From the NCBI RefSeq assembly GCF_002101735.1, contig NZ_LQPE01000166.1:1-64000 (forward strand): 64,000 nucleotides of DNA, given 5' to 3'. This document shows, piece after piece, positions 51,123 to 59,868 of the stretch. The notes under the pieces were generated by a model that saw only the letters and a program-made list of their open reading frames with translations, was not told where the DNA came from and did not search any database. The stretch is from Mycobacterium kyorinense. Its GTDB lineage: Bacteria > Actinomycetota > Actinomycetes > Mycobacteriales > Mycobacteriaceae. A program made the position numbers and the translations under genes. Within the stretch, counting starts at the first letter, position 1; every line of letters begins with the position of its first letter.

Positions 51123-54100
51123 TTACCCCGGTTCGCGTGGGCGCAATACCACCACCGACGTCATTACTGCGGCCAGTGAAATCAACGCCAGCAGTTGCAC
51201 CACGGCCGAATGCCCGGCGTAACCGTCGACCGACCGCCAGGGATGCCGGGACAAGGCGGCACCGGCCAGGATCATTCCAGCCGCACTCAACCCGACGGTA
51301 GTTCGGTGTTGCGGCCGCCATTGCAGCCCAAGGAAGGCCGCGAATACCAGGACACCGGTTACGCCCGCGATCACCGCCCCGGCCGCCAGCACCGCAACGG
51401 CAGCCCACCGGCCGGGTGCCCACGGCTGCGCGGGTGGATCATCGGGGGGGCGCCGACGCCCACGCCACAACGCCATCAGCACAAGCAGCGGTAGCAGAGC
51501 AAGGCCGCCGGCCAGCCCGATCCGATACGCCGTGTTGGGCGCGAAGGTCAGCGTGATGATGCCGGAGGTTCCGGCGGGCACCACCCAGCCCTGCTGCCAG
51601 CCGTTGACGGCGACCGGGTTCAGCCGGGCTCCGGTGTCGGTACGCGCCACCCAGCCGCGATTGATGCTTTCCGGCACCACCAGCAGCCGTGCCGTCGGCG
51701 CTTCGGCTACCCGCACCTCCCGACGCGCCGGACCCCATGCCGTGGTTTCGGCGGGAACCGTTGGGACACTAGCTAATTCGGTGCTCCTGGTGAGTTGGGC
51801 GCCGTCGACGACGAACTGTTCGCCGGGGCTGATCAACAGCTCCTGCTGACCGGCCGGCAACGAGATCGGTTCACGCTCACACGGTTGGGCGGCCACCGGC
51901 TCGCCGTCGAGCAGCGCGCCGACCGTGGCCTTGATCGACGTATGCACGAACCGTCCCGCGATCGCAATGACGGGGCCGCCGCTGCAGTCAACGGTGACTT
52001 CACGGGAGCGATTGTGGGCGGCGTCGGCGGCCGCGACCGGTTTGCCGTCGCTGCCGAGCACCGCGATCTCGGCCAGCCCCGGTGGTTTGAGTTGGTCGAA
52101 GCCCAGCGCGGTGCGGTCGATCACGTCGGCCCAGTCGAGCAGGCTGACCTTGACGGTGTCGGTGACCCGCGGTTTCAGCGGCACAGTCTGCGGGGCGCCG
52201 TCGCCGGATTTCAGCTCGCGGGTCTGAGGGCCGTCGCCCAAGTCGACCGCGACCATGCTCGGATGCGCCGGCACTGCCGAACCGCTAGGGGTGAGCCGTA
52301 ATCCGGTCACCTCGGCGGGACGAGGCAGGGTCACGGTCAGCGTCGGAGGCGTCTTGTGCTGCACCACCCGCTGCGGCGCCGTCCACGCGGTCGCCGGATC
52401 GCCGTCGGTAGCCGCATACGCCGAACCCAAGACGTCGACCAGGTCGGAGTCGCCACGCGCCCGGGCCGTGTCCGGCGCCGCGATCAGGTCGGCCAGTTTC
52501 GGCCCCTGCCGGGCCCGCACCCACACCGTCGGCGTCACCGACACCGGGCCCGGCACGCTCAGCGTGCGGCTGAACGTGGCCGGCGTTTCCGGCGCAAGCG
52601 CCATCGACGCCGCGCAGCGCATGTCGTCGGGACCGCGGGCGCAGCCCGGCCGACCCAGCATCTCCGAACCCAGATCCCATCCCGCCACCGCGGCGCCGGC
52701 CGGCGGCGCCGGAACCCGCACGGTGTGCCGCAGGTCGATCGGGTGGGCGAAGCCGGACGCGTCGTACTGAGTGATCGACAAGTCGGTGATGCCGAACTGC
52801 ACACCCGCGGACCCGTCGCTGGTGCCGATCGCCGTGACCCGCACCCATGGAGTTTCGCCGTAGGGCAGCGCCGCGCTGAGTGGCTTGCCGGCCTCGTCGA
52901 ACCGCAGCGTGGTGGTGCCGTTGACGGTTTCGATCTGGATGCGCCGGATCTGGGCGCCGACGGCGGTCGCGCTCGGTGTGAGCGTGATGACGCCGTTGGT
53001 CACCGGGTGGTCGAAGTCCACCTGCAGCCATTGCCCGACCGCGGACTGCAGCCCGTTGGAGACCCACGCGGTCGCCGGGTCCCCGTCGATCGCGGCCGCG
53101 GGTGAGGCAGCCGGCGCGACGTCGGGCAGCGCGGTGGCATCCGATGACGAGCTCGACACCGTCAGCCGCCCGCCGGTCCAGCCGCCGTAGACGGTATCCG
53201 CGCCCGGGCTCGGGTAGTCCGGCACCCGGTTGAAGGTGTGGCGGGCATCGCCTGCGGCGCGGATCGCCGACGAGTGGTGGTCGACGCGGCCGTAGTCGGT
53301 CTCCCGCGCGACCGGGGTGTCGCTGACGGTCACTACGGGTACCGGCAGGCCGGCGCGCTGCGCGTCGCCGGTCAGCAGCACCGGCCCCAGCGCCGGCCGA
53401 CCGAGCAGGCGCCGCCGTTCGTCGAGGCGCAACAGCACCTCGGGACCGCCGTCGACGCGGGGCACCCGGTCGATGTCTGCGAGGTAGGGGGCGCCCGGAT
53501 TCCCGGCGGCGGCGCCGACCCGGTAGATCTCCACCGCGGGATACCGCGGCCGCAGTTCGCTGTCGCTGACAAACCCCGGCACCGGGCCCGGCCCCACCGG
53601 CGCCCCGAACTGGGCCACCTTCTCCAGCCGCGGCGACCCGGTAATCGCGCGGTGCACCAGGATCGGGCGGGCCGAGCGCGACGTGTCGGGATCCAAGTCG
53701 TTGCGCAGTACGACGTACGAAATGCCTTGCCGGACAAGAGTATCCGCCAGGCCTGCGGACGGCTGACCGGCGGCGAGCAGCCGCTGCACGGAGTCCAGCG
53801 CGCGGATGGTCTGCGGCGGGGTCAGCGGAATGGAATCGCGCACTCCCCAGGAGCTGTCGCCCAGCACCTGCAGCGGCTCGTCGTGGCTGGTGCCCCACAC
53901 CTGGGTGGCGAACGGCGCGCCGGGCACCACCAGCACCCGCCCGCCGGTGTTGTGCTGGTCGAGCCAGTCGGCGGCGTCGTGCCAATACTGAGGTATCGCG
54001 CGGAACGCGCCGGGCGGGGCGAGCCGGCCGGTCCACGCCAGCGACGTGCTGACCATCAGCGCGATCAGCACGACGATCCCGGCCGCGACGCGCCGGTCGC

Positions 54101-55355
54101 GTTCCGGATGGTCGAACGCGCGGAGCCACACCGACGCCGGCGCGCTGCCCGGCAGCGGCACCCGGCTCAGCAACTGCGCCAAACCGAGCACCAGCGGGAT
54201 CCGGATCAGCGATTCCAGCTTGTGCACATTGCGCAGCGGCGCGCCGCCGGCGTCCAAGAATGCCTGCACGTGGTGGGCCAGCGGCGACCCCAGCCCGCCG
54301 GAGTAGCCGGCGGCGATCAGCACCACCCCGGCCAGCAGCATCGTCACCAGCCGACCGCGGGCGGGCATGCCGGACATCGCGAGGCCGGCCAGCCCGGCCG
54401 CGGCGACCAGGCTGGTGGCCAGGATGGCGACGGTGCCGGTGACCAGCGGCGCGCCCGCGGTGGCGTTGGGCGCCACGAACGGTGTCCAGCTTTCGGTGCC
54501 GCGCAGCACTTCCACCAGCGACGACCATTGCGTGGTCACGCCGGAGGATTCGATGAAGTCCAGAAACGGCGGGCTGATCCGGGCCATCAGGACCAGCGCC
54601 ACCAGCCACCACGTCATCGCCAGCGTCAGCGCCAGCAGCCACCATCCCGTGTAGCGCCACCACAACCGGTTCGGCCGGTGACAGGCCCACCAGATCACCG
54701 CCGGCAGGCACCCCGCCAGCGTCGCGATCGCGTTGACCGCGCCCATCAGCGCTACCGCCAGCCCCGCCTGGCCCGCCAGCCGTCGCACCGACCGGTCGGC
54801 CTCGGCCCGCAGCGCCAGGATCGTCGGCAGCAGCACCCAGGGCGCCAGCATGATCGGCAACGTTTCGGACGAGATCGACCCCAGAGTGGTCAGCACCCGC
54901 GGAGAGAGCGCGAACGCCGTCGCGGCAATCGCTCGGGACGTCGGGCTGCCGATGCCCAGTGCCTCGGCGACCCGCAGCAACCCCCAGAAGCCGACCGTGA
55001 GCAGCAGCGCCCACCAGAGCCGCTGGGTCACCCAGCCGGGCACACCCAGCAGGTGCCCGGCCAGGAAGAACGAGCCGTGCGGGAAAAGGTAGCCATACGC
55101 CTGGTTTTGCGCCTGGCCGAACGGCAGCTCGCTGTTCCACAGATTGGTGGCACGGGCCAGGAACCGCAGCGGGTTTGCGGTGAGGTCGAGTTTGGTGTCG
55201 GGGGAGATCTGTCCCGGCGCCTGGACGAAGCTCAGGGTCAGCGCCACCGCCCCGACCAACCACAGCCAACGGCGAGAAAGCGGTGTCACAGCGGGCGAGG
55301 CGGCCTCGGCCGAAACGGCCGGCACCGCCGGGTTAGGTGCGGTTGCCGTACTCAA
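51123..55355 (-). CDS. aftD: Arabinofuranosyltransferase AftD
   Basis: A very large (1410 residues) GT-C membrane glycosyltransferase. The N-terminal third has about a dozen helices (LWLVGAVALTLSFVQAPG, then the acidic loop SPDTKLDLTANPLRFL expected for GT-C catalysis). A long extracytoplasmic part follows with discoidin/carbohydrate-binding-like modules (for example DGDPATAWVSNGLQSAVGQWLQVDFDHPV and a second DGDPATAWTAPQRV), then C-terminal helices. It adds arabinofuranose residues to arabinogalactan and lipoarabinomannan. The TTG start at 55355 overlaps the upstream small gene by 23 bases. Confidence 0.93.
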   Translation of the reverse strand: MSTATAPNPAVPAVSAEAASPAVTPLSRRWLWLVGAVALTLSFVQAPGQISPDTKLDLTANPLRFLARATNLWNSELPFGQAQNQAYGYLFPHGSFFLAGHLLGVPGWVTQRLWWALLLTVGFWGLLRVAEALGIGSPTSRAIAATAFALSPRVLTTLGSISSETLPIMLAPWVLLPTILALRAEADRSVRRLAGQAGLAVALMGAVNAIATLAGCLPAVIWWACHRPNRLWWRYTGWWLLALTLAMTWWLVALVLMARISPPFLDFIESSGVTTQWSSLVEVLRGTESWTPFVAPNATAGAPLVTGTVAILATSLVAAAGLAGLAMSGMPARGRLVTMLLAGVVLIAAGYSGGLGSPLAHHVQAFLDAGGAPLRNVHKLESLIRIPLVLGLAQLLSRVPLPGSAPASVWLRAFDHPERDRRVAAGIVVLIALMVSTSLAWTGRLAPPGAFRAIPQYWHDAADWLDQHNTGGRVLVVPGAPFATQVWGTSHDEPLQVLGDSSWGVRDSIPLTPPQTIRALDSVQRLLAAGQPSAGLADTLVRQGISYVVLRNDLDPDTSRSARPILVHRAITGSPRLEKVAQFGAPVGPGPVPGFVSDSELRPRYPAVEIYRVGAAAGNPGAPYLADIDRVPRVDGGPEVLLRLDERRRLLGRPALGPVLLTGDAQRAGLPVPVVTVSDTPVARETDYGRVDHHSSAIRAAGDARHTFNRVPDYPSPGADTVYGGWTGGRLTVSSSSSDATALPDVAPAASPAAAIDGDPATAWVSNGLQSAVGQWLQVDFDHPVTNGVITLTPSATAVGAQIRRIQIETVNGTTTLRFDEAGKPLSAALPYGETPWVRVTAIGTSDGSAGVQFGITDLSITQYDASGFAHPIDLRHTVRVPAPPAGAAVAGWDLGSEMLGRPGCARGPDDMRCAASMALAPETPATFSRTLSVPGPVSVTPTVWVRARQGPKLADLIAAPDTARARGDSDLVDVLGSAYAATDGDPATAWTAPQRVVQHKTPPTLTVTLPRPAEVTGLRLTPSGSAVPAHPSMVAVDLGDGPQTRELKSGDGAPQTVPLKPRVTDTVKVSLLDWADVIDRTALGFDQLKPPGLAEIAVLGSDGKPVAAADAAHNRSREVTVDCSGGPVIAIAGRFVHTSIKATVGALLDGEPVAAQPCEREPISLPAGQQELLISPGEQFVVDGAQLTRSTELASVPTVPAETTAWGPARREVRVAEAPTARLLVVPESINRGWVARTDTGARLNPVAVNGWQQGWVVPAGTSGIITLTFAPNTAYRIGLAGGLALLPLLVLMALWRGRRRPPDDPPAQPWAPGRWAAVAVLAAGAVIAGVTGVLVFAAFLGLQWRPQHRTTVGLSAAGMILAGAALSRHPWRSVDGYAGHSAVVQLLALISLAAVMTSVVVLRPREPG

Positions 55356-55506
55356 CCCGGTTGAGCACCGACGACTGCGGGTCGCCGCCCGGCAGTGGCG
55401 GCTTGGTGTCTTGCTGCACCATCAAGGTGATCCCGAAGATCGCGGCGGCGCCCAGCAGCAGACCGACCACAATGCTGGCTGCGGCGGGCGCAACGAACCG
55501 GTTCAT
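55333..55506 (-). CDS. Small membrane/secreted protein (Rv0236A-like)
   Basis: A 57-residue protein, the same length as recalled for Rv0236A. It starts MNRFVAPAAASIVVGLLLG, has one hydrophobic segment to about residue 28 (signal anchor or signal peptide), and ends QDTKPPLPGGDPQSSVLNRVEY plus GNRT. It overlaps the aftD start by 23 bases in another frame. Conservation of the length and overlap suggests a role with AftD, but none is known to me. Confidence 0.87.
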   Translation of the reverse strand: MNRFVAPAAASIVVGLLLGAAAIFGITLMVQQDTKPPLPGGDPQSSVLNRVEYGNRT

Positions 55507-55646
55507 CCGGAAACTCCTCGAAATAGCTGGGCAGGGCAGTCACCAAACCTAGTCGCCCAACCTAGCAGAGCATTCGCTGCCGGCATGGTCGACGGCAACC
55601 GGTGTCCACCCCGCAGCGCGGATCGGCGCCGTGACAGCATGGCCCG

Positions 55647-56780
55647 ATGGCCTTTTCACGCGTCCTGGCAGTGCTTGCCGTGGTGTCGGCGATGGTTGCC
55701 GCATGCGGCCACCACACCAAACCATCCGGCGCGCCGTCGAGCTCGGCCGCCGGTCAACCGCCTGCCTGCGGGGACCCCGCCGCTGGCCTGTCGGCCCGCG
55801 ACAAGCTGGCCCAGCTGCTGATGGTGGGGGTCCGCAACGCCGCCGACGCCAAGGCCGTGGTCACGGACCACCACGTCGGCGGCATCTTCATCGGCAGCTG
55901 GACCGACCTGTCCATGTTCACCGACGGCTCGCTGAGCGGCATTACCGGAGCCGCGCGCTCGCTGCCGCTGGCGATCAGCGTCGACGAGGAGGGCGGCCGG
56001 GTGTCCCGGCTCTCGTCGCTCATCGGCACGGCGCCGTCGGCGCGCGTGCTGGCGCAGACCCACACCCCCGACGAGGTCTACGCGATGGCGCTCGAGCGCG
56101 GCCACAAGATGCGCGGCCTGGGCATCACCATCGACTTCGCTCCGGTGGTCGACGTCACCGACGCCGCGGACGACACCGTGATCGGCGATCGGTCGTTCGG
56201 CTCGGATCCGGCGGTGGTCACCGACTATGCCGGCGCATACGCGCGCGGGCTGCGCGATGCCGGACTGCTGCCGGTGCTCAAGCATTTCCCGGGCCACGGG
56301 CACGGCTCGGGCGACTCGCACACCGGCGGGGTGATCACTCCGCCGCTGGACCAGCTGCAGGACGACGACCTGGTGCCCTACCGGACGCTGGTCAGCGCGT
56401 CGCCGGTCGGGGTGATGATCGGTCACTTGCAGGTTCCCGGCCTGACCGGCGACCAGCCGGCCAGCTTGAGCCCTGCCGCGGTGCAATTGCTGCGCGACGG
56501 GCGCGGCTACGGCGCGCCGCCCTTCGACGGGCCGGTGTTCAGCGATGACCTGTCCAGCATGGCCGCGATCAACGAACGATACGGGGTGCCCGACGCCGCG
56601 TTGCGCGCTCTGCAGGCCGGCAGCGACGTCGCGCTGTGGGTCACCACCGACGAGGTGCCCGCCGTGCTGGACCGGCTCGAGAAGGCGTTGGCGGCGGGCG
56701 AGTTGGCCCAGCCGGCCGTCGACGCCTCGCTGCATCGGATCGCGGCGATGAAGAAGTCGTCGCCCGGATGCGGCAAGTAG
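55647..56780 (+). CDS. lpqI: Lipoprotein beta-N-acetylglucosaminidase LpqI (GH3, NagZ-like)
   Basis: A 377-residue lipoprotein: signal VLAVLAVVSAMVAAC with the lipidated Cys at about 20. The GH3 domain shows SVDEEGGRVSRL, LKHFPGHGHGSGDSHTGG (with the His-Asp acid/base dyad loop of NagZ enzymes) and the nucleophile Asp in VFSDDLSSMAAI. It removes N-acetylglucosamine from cell-wall muropeptides outside the membrane. It corresponds to Rv0237. Confidence 0.92.
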   Translation: MAFSRVLAVLAVVSAMVAACGHHTKPSGAPSSSAAGQPPACGDPAAGLSARDKLAQLLMVGVRNAADAKAVVTDHHVGGIFIGSWTDLSMFTDGSLSGITGAARSLPLAISVDEEGGRVSRLSSLIGTAPSARVLAQTHTPDEVYAMALERGHKMRGLGITIDFAPVVDVTDAADDTVIGDRSFGSDPAVVTDYAGAYARGLRDAGLLPVLKHFPGHGHGSGDSHTGGVITPPLDQLQDDDLVPYRTLVSASPVGVMIGHLQVPGLTGDQPASLSPAAVQLLRDGRGYGAPPFDGPVFSDDLSSMAAINERYGVPDAALRALQAGSDVALWVTTDEVPAVLDRLEKALAAGELAQPAVDASLHRIAAMKKSSPGCGK

Positions 56781-56793
56781 ACCGCACGCATTG

Positions 56794-56809
56794 CTTACCC
56801 TGGAGTCAG
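56794..56809. promoter_or_regulatory. Candidate operator upstream of tetR (second half of a shared palindrome pair)
   Basis: CTTACCCTGGAGTCAG matches the reverse complement of the perfect palindrome at 59797-59812 at 14 of 16 positions. It lies between the lpqI stop and the tetR ATG at 56836, fitting autoregulation. Confidence 0.55.
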
Positions 56810-56835
56810 ATAACTCGGTAGGTGAAGGACAGTCC

Positions 56836-57447
56836 ATGGCAGGTGGTACCAAGCGGTTACCGCGTGCTGTCCGCGAGCAGCAGATGCTCGACGCCGCCGT
56901 GCAGATGTTCTCGATCAACGGCTACCACGAGACCTCGATGGACGCCATCGCCGCCAAGGCCGAGATCTCCAAACCGATGCTGTATCTGTACTACGGCTCC
57001 AAGGAAGAACTGTTCGGCGCCTGCCTGGACCGCGAGCTGTCCCGGTTCATCGACGGCGTACGCGAAGACATCGACCTTGAGCAAAGCCCAAAGGACTTGC
57101 TGCGCAACACCATTGTGTCTTTTCTGCGCTACATCGACGCCAACCGCGCATCGTGGATCGTGATGTATACCCAGGCGACTAGTTCGCAGGCGTTCGCGCA
57201 CACCGTGCGCGAGGGTCGCGAACGGATCATCGCCCTGGTCGCCCGTCTGCTCGAGGCGGGAACTCGAAACCCCGAGCCGGGCACCGACTTCGAGATGATG
57301 GCGGTGGCGCTGGTGGGGGCCGGCGAGGCGATCGCCACCAGGCTCAGCACCGGCGACACCGACGTCGACGAGGCGGCCGAGCTGATGATCAACCTGTTCT
57401 GGCGCGGCCTGAAAGGCACACCCACCGAAATCACCACCAGCACTTAG
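56836..57447 (+). CDS. TetR-family regulator (Rv0238-like)
   Basis: A 203-residue TetR protein. The HTH is SMDAIAAKAEISKPMLYLYYGSKEELF at about residues 34-60; the ligand domain has ANRASWIVMYTQATSSQAFA. The ATG at 56836 after GTGAAGGAC gives the same start as Rv0238; the frame upstream is open to 56791. A 16-bp palindrome-like site lies before it and a better copy lies between fabG4 and fadA2, so it probably controls those lipid genes. Ligand likely an acyl-CoA or fatty acid (inference). Confidence 0.87.
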   Translation: MAGGTKRLPRAVREQQMLDAAVQMFSINGYHETSMDAIAAKAEISKPMLYLYYGSKEELFGACLDRELSRFIDGVREDIDLEQSPKDLLRNTIVSFLRYIDANRASWIVMYTQATSSQAFAHTVREGRERIIALVARLLEAGTRNPEPGTDFEMMAVALVGAGEAIATRLSTGDTDVDEAAELMINLFWRGLKGTPTEITTST

Positions 57448-57467
57448 TCTCGACATCACCGCGACAC

Positions 57468-58373
57468 TTAAACCTTTGCGACGACACGCCGAGAGGAATC
57501 GCAGACATTTAAGTCTCGCGAACTGCCGGTCTGCAGCGAGCGGATCGTGCCGGTCAGGTACGGGTAACCCTTGGCGATGTTGCGCAGGCTCAGATCCCAG
57601 CCGTCGTCGACCTGGTCCACATAGAGCCCCGCGCTACCGGGTAACACCAGCGGCTTGCCGAACCGCACCGAATAGCTCACCTTGTCGGGCAGCCGGCCCT
57701 CCAGGTTCACCAATACCGCTGCCGCACTGAACATTCCGTGGGCGATCACGGTGGGGAAGCCGAACAGCTTGGCGCCGATCGGGTTGGTGTGGATCGGGTT
57801 ATGGTCACCGCTGACCGAGGCATACTTGCGGATCTGTCCGGGGGTCACCCGCAAGATCGCGGTGGGCGGAGGCAATTTCGGTTGCTTCTGCGGCGGCGGT
57901 TTGGGCTCGTCCGACAAGCTGGTGTGCTGCTGGTGCAGGAAGGTCGTCACTTGATGCCACGCCCTGTCGTTGCCGACGCTGACGTCGGTCACCAGGTCGA
58001 CGAGCAGACCCTTGCGATGCTCCCGAAGGTTTTCCGCGTGCACCGAGATGTTGACGGTGTCGGTCACCGCGATCGGCCGGTGCTGGGTGATGTGGTTTTC
58101 GATGTGTACGGATCCCATTGCGGCGAACGGGAAGTCGAATCCGGTCACCAGCGACATCATCGTCGGGAAGGTCAGCGCGAACGGGTAGGTCAGTGGCACG
58201 TTGTCGCCGTAGCGCAGACCGGTGACGGCCGCATAGGCGGCCACGTTCGCGCGGTCGATGGGCACGTCCTTCACGGTCAGCGTGCGGCTGGGCAGCTTGT
58301 CGCCGCGCGGCACCAACGGCAGCGCCCCGGCCGCTGCGCGCACCAGATTCTTCAGACCACTCGGCTGCGTCAC
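57468..58373 (-). CDS. htdX: (3R)-hydroxyacyl-thioester dehydratase HtdX
   Basis: A 301-residue double-hotdog MaoC-type hydratase. The active-site motif is in YASVSGDHNPIHTNPIGAKLFGFPTVIAHGM (catalytic Asp and His); the N-terminal hotdog is degenerate, as usual. It starts at a GTG one base after fabG4, so the two form an operon. It would dehydrate 3-hydroxyacyl-ACP or CoA. The last 20 or so residues (QTGSSRDLNVCDSSRRVVAKV) extend past the usual family end (recalled length about 280), perhaps through loss of the original stop. Confidence 0.88.
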   Translation of the reverse strand: MTQPSGLKNLVRAAAGALPLVPRGDKLPSRTLTVKDVPIDRANVAAYAAVTGLRYGDNVPLTYPFALTFPTMMSLVTGFDFPFAAMGSVHIENHITQHRPIAVTDTVNISVHAENLREHRKGLLVDLVTDVSVGNDRAWHQVTTFLHQQHTSLSDEPKPPPQKQPKLPPPTAILRVTPGQIRKYASVSGDHNPIHTNPIGAKLFGFPTVIAHGMFSAAAVLVNLEGRLPDKVSYSVRFGKPLVLPGSAGLYVDQVDDGWDLSLRNIAKGYPYLTGTIRSLQTGSSRDLNVCDSSRRVVAKV

Positions 58374-58374
58374 C

Positions 58375-59739
58375 TCATGCCCCCATCATGGCCTGGCCGC
58401 ACACCCGAATCACGTTGCCGGTCACGGCATTTGACGCCGGGCTGGCGAAGTAGGCGATTGTCTCGGCCACGTCGACGGGCTGGCCGCCCTGGAACAGCGA
58501 GTTCAGTCGACGGCCCACCTCGCGAGTGGCCAGTGGGATCGCCGCGGTCATCTGCGTTTCGATGAATCCCGGTGCGACGGCGTTGATCGTGATGCCCTTG
58601 CCCGCCAGCTCCGGCGCCAGCGCCTGGGTGATGCCGATCATGCCGGCCTTGGTGGTGGCGTAGTTGGTCTGCCCGCGGTTGCCGGCGATGCCGGCCATCG
58701 ACGACAGTCCGATCACCCGGCCGCCTTCGCCGATGCTGCCGTTGCCGACCAAACCCTCGGTAAGCCGAAGCGGGGCAAGCAAATTGACGGCGAGCACCGC
58801 GTCCCAGCGGCCCTCGTCCATGTTGACCAGCAGCTTGTCGCGGGTGATGCCGGCGTTGTTGACCAGGATGTCGGCCCGGCCGTTGTGGTGGTCGCGCAGG
58901 TGCTCGGTGATCTTGTCGACGGCGTCGGCCGCGGTGACGTCGAGCGTCAGCGCCGTGCCGCCGACCTTGCTGGCGGTCTTTTCCAGCGCCTCGGCGGCGG
59001 CCTCGACGTCGATCGCGACCACCCGGGCGCCGTCGCGGGAAAACACCTCGGCGATTGTCGCGCCGATACCCCGGGCGGCGCCGGTCACGATGGCCACCTT
59101 GCCGTCCAGCGGACGGTCCCAGTCGGCCGGCGGCGTAGCGTCCTCGGCGCCGACGTAGAACACCTGGCCGTCCACGTAAGCCGACTTGCCCGACAGGATG
59201 AACCGCATCGTCGACTCCAGGCCGGTGGCGGCCGGCTTGGCGTCCGGGGCCAGGTAGACCAGCTGAGCGGTGGCACCCCGCCGCAGCTCCTTGGCCAGCG
59301 AGCGGGTGAAGCCCTCCAGCGCCCGTTGCGCGATCCGCTCGTCGGTGCTGCCCGCCGCCTCGGGAGTGGTGCCCACAACGACTACGCGGCCGGAGGGCCC
59401 GACGTTGCGCAGCAACGGGGGAAAGAACTCGTGCAAGGCCTTCAGGCCGGCCGGCGCGTTGATCCCGGTGGCGTCGAAGACCAGTCCGCCGAACGAGTCG
59501 GCCCAGCGGCCACCGAGGTTGGCGCCCACCACGTCGTAGTCCCGCTCCAGCGCGGCGCGCAGCGGTTCCACGACTCGGCCTTCGCCGCCGATCAGCAGCG
59601 AGCCGGCCAGCGGCGGTTCGCCGAGCCGGTGGCGGCGCAGCGGCTCGGGCTGGGGAATGCCGAGCTGCTTGGCCAGAAACGACCCGGGGCCGGAGTTGAC
59701 GACCTGGGAGAATAGATCCGATGAAAGCTTGGGGGCCAC
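58375..59739 (-). CDS. fabG4: 3-oxoacyl-thioester reductase FabG4
   Basis: A 454-residue two-domain short-chain dehydrogenase, the length recalled for Rv0242c. The N-terminal half is a degenerate flavodoxin/Rossmann-like domain; the C-terminal half has the cofactor motif TGAARGIGATIAEVF, NNAGITRD, catalytic Ser in LSSMAGIAGNRGQ and the Y-x3-K in TNYATTKAG. It reduces 3-oxoacyl-CoA with NADH and works with htdX just downstream. It is divergent from fadA2 across a 129-bp promoter region with a palindrome. Confidence 0.93.
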   Translation of the reverse strand: MAPKLSSDLFSQVVNSGPGSFLAKQLGIPQPEPLRRHRLGEPPLAGSLLIGGEGRVVEPLRAALERDYDVVGANLGGRWADSFGGLVFDATGINAPAGLKALHEFFPPLLRNVGPSGRVVVVGTTPEAAGSTDERIAQRALEGFTRSLAKELRRGATAQLVYLAPDAKPAATGLESTMRFILSGKSAYVDGQVFYVGAEDATPPADWDRPLDGKVAIVTGAARGIGATIAEVFSRDGARVVAIDVEAAAEALEKTASKVGGTALTLDVTAADAVDKITEHLRDHHNGRADILVNNAGITRDKLLVNMDEGRWDAVLAVNLLAPLRLTEGLVGNGSIGEGGRVIGLSSMAGIAGNRGQTNYATTKAGMIGITQALAPELAGKGITINAVAPGFIETQMTAAIPLATREVGRRLNSLFQGGQPVDVAETIAYFASPASNAVTGNVIRVCGQAMMGA

Positions 59740-59796
59740 TGATGTTGCCTTCCATGTCGAGCGTGCCGTCTATCGACAACCGTATCGAAGACCGAA

Positions 59797-59812
59797 CTTA
59801 CTCCAGAGTAAG
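59797..59812. promoter_or_regulatory. Candidate operator in the fabG4/fadA2 divergent promoter
   Basis: CTTACTC-CA-GAGTAAG is a perfect palindrome with 7-bp arms. It is placed 58 bases upstream of the fabG4 ATG and 57 bases upstream of the fadA2 GTG, midway between the two genes. A 14/16 match in reverse orientation occurs before the Rv0238-like tetR at 56794-56809. Confidence 0.65.
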
Positions 59813-59868
59813 AACAGTGGGTAGTATGGCCCTCAACCGCGAGTAACCCTCAACTGACGGAGATAAGC

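Noticed and set aside
53238..55364. 708-codon frame antisense to aftD
   Set aside because: Arg/Gln/His-rich shadow with no motif; aftD is unambiguous.
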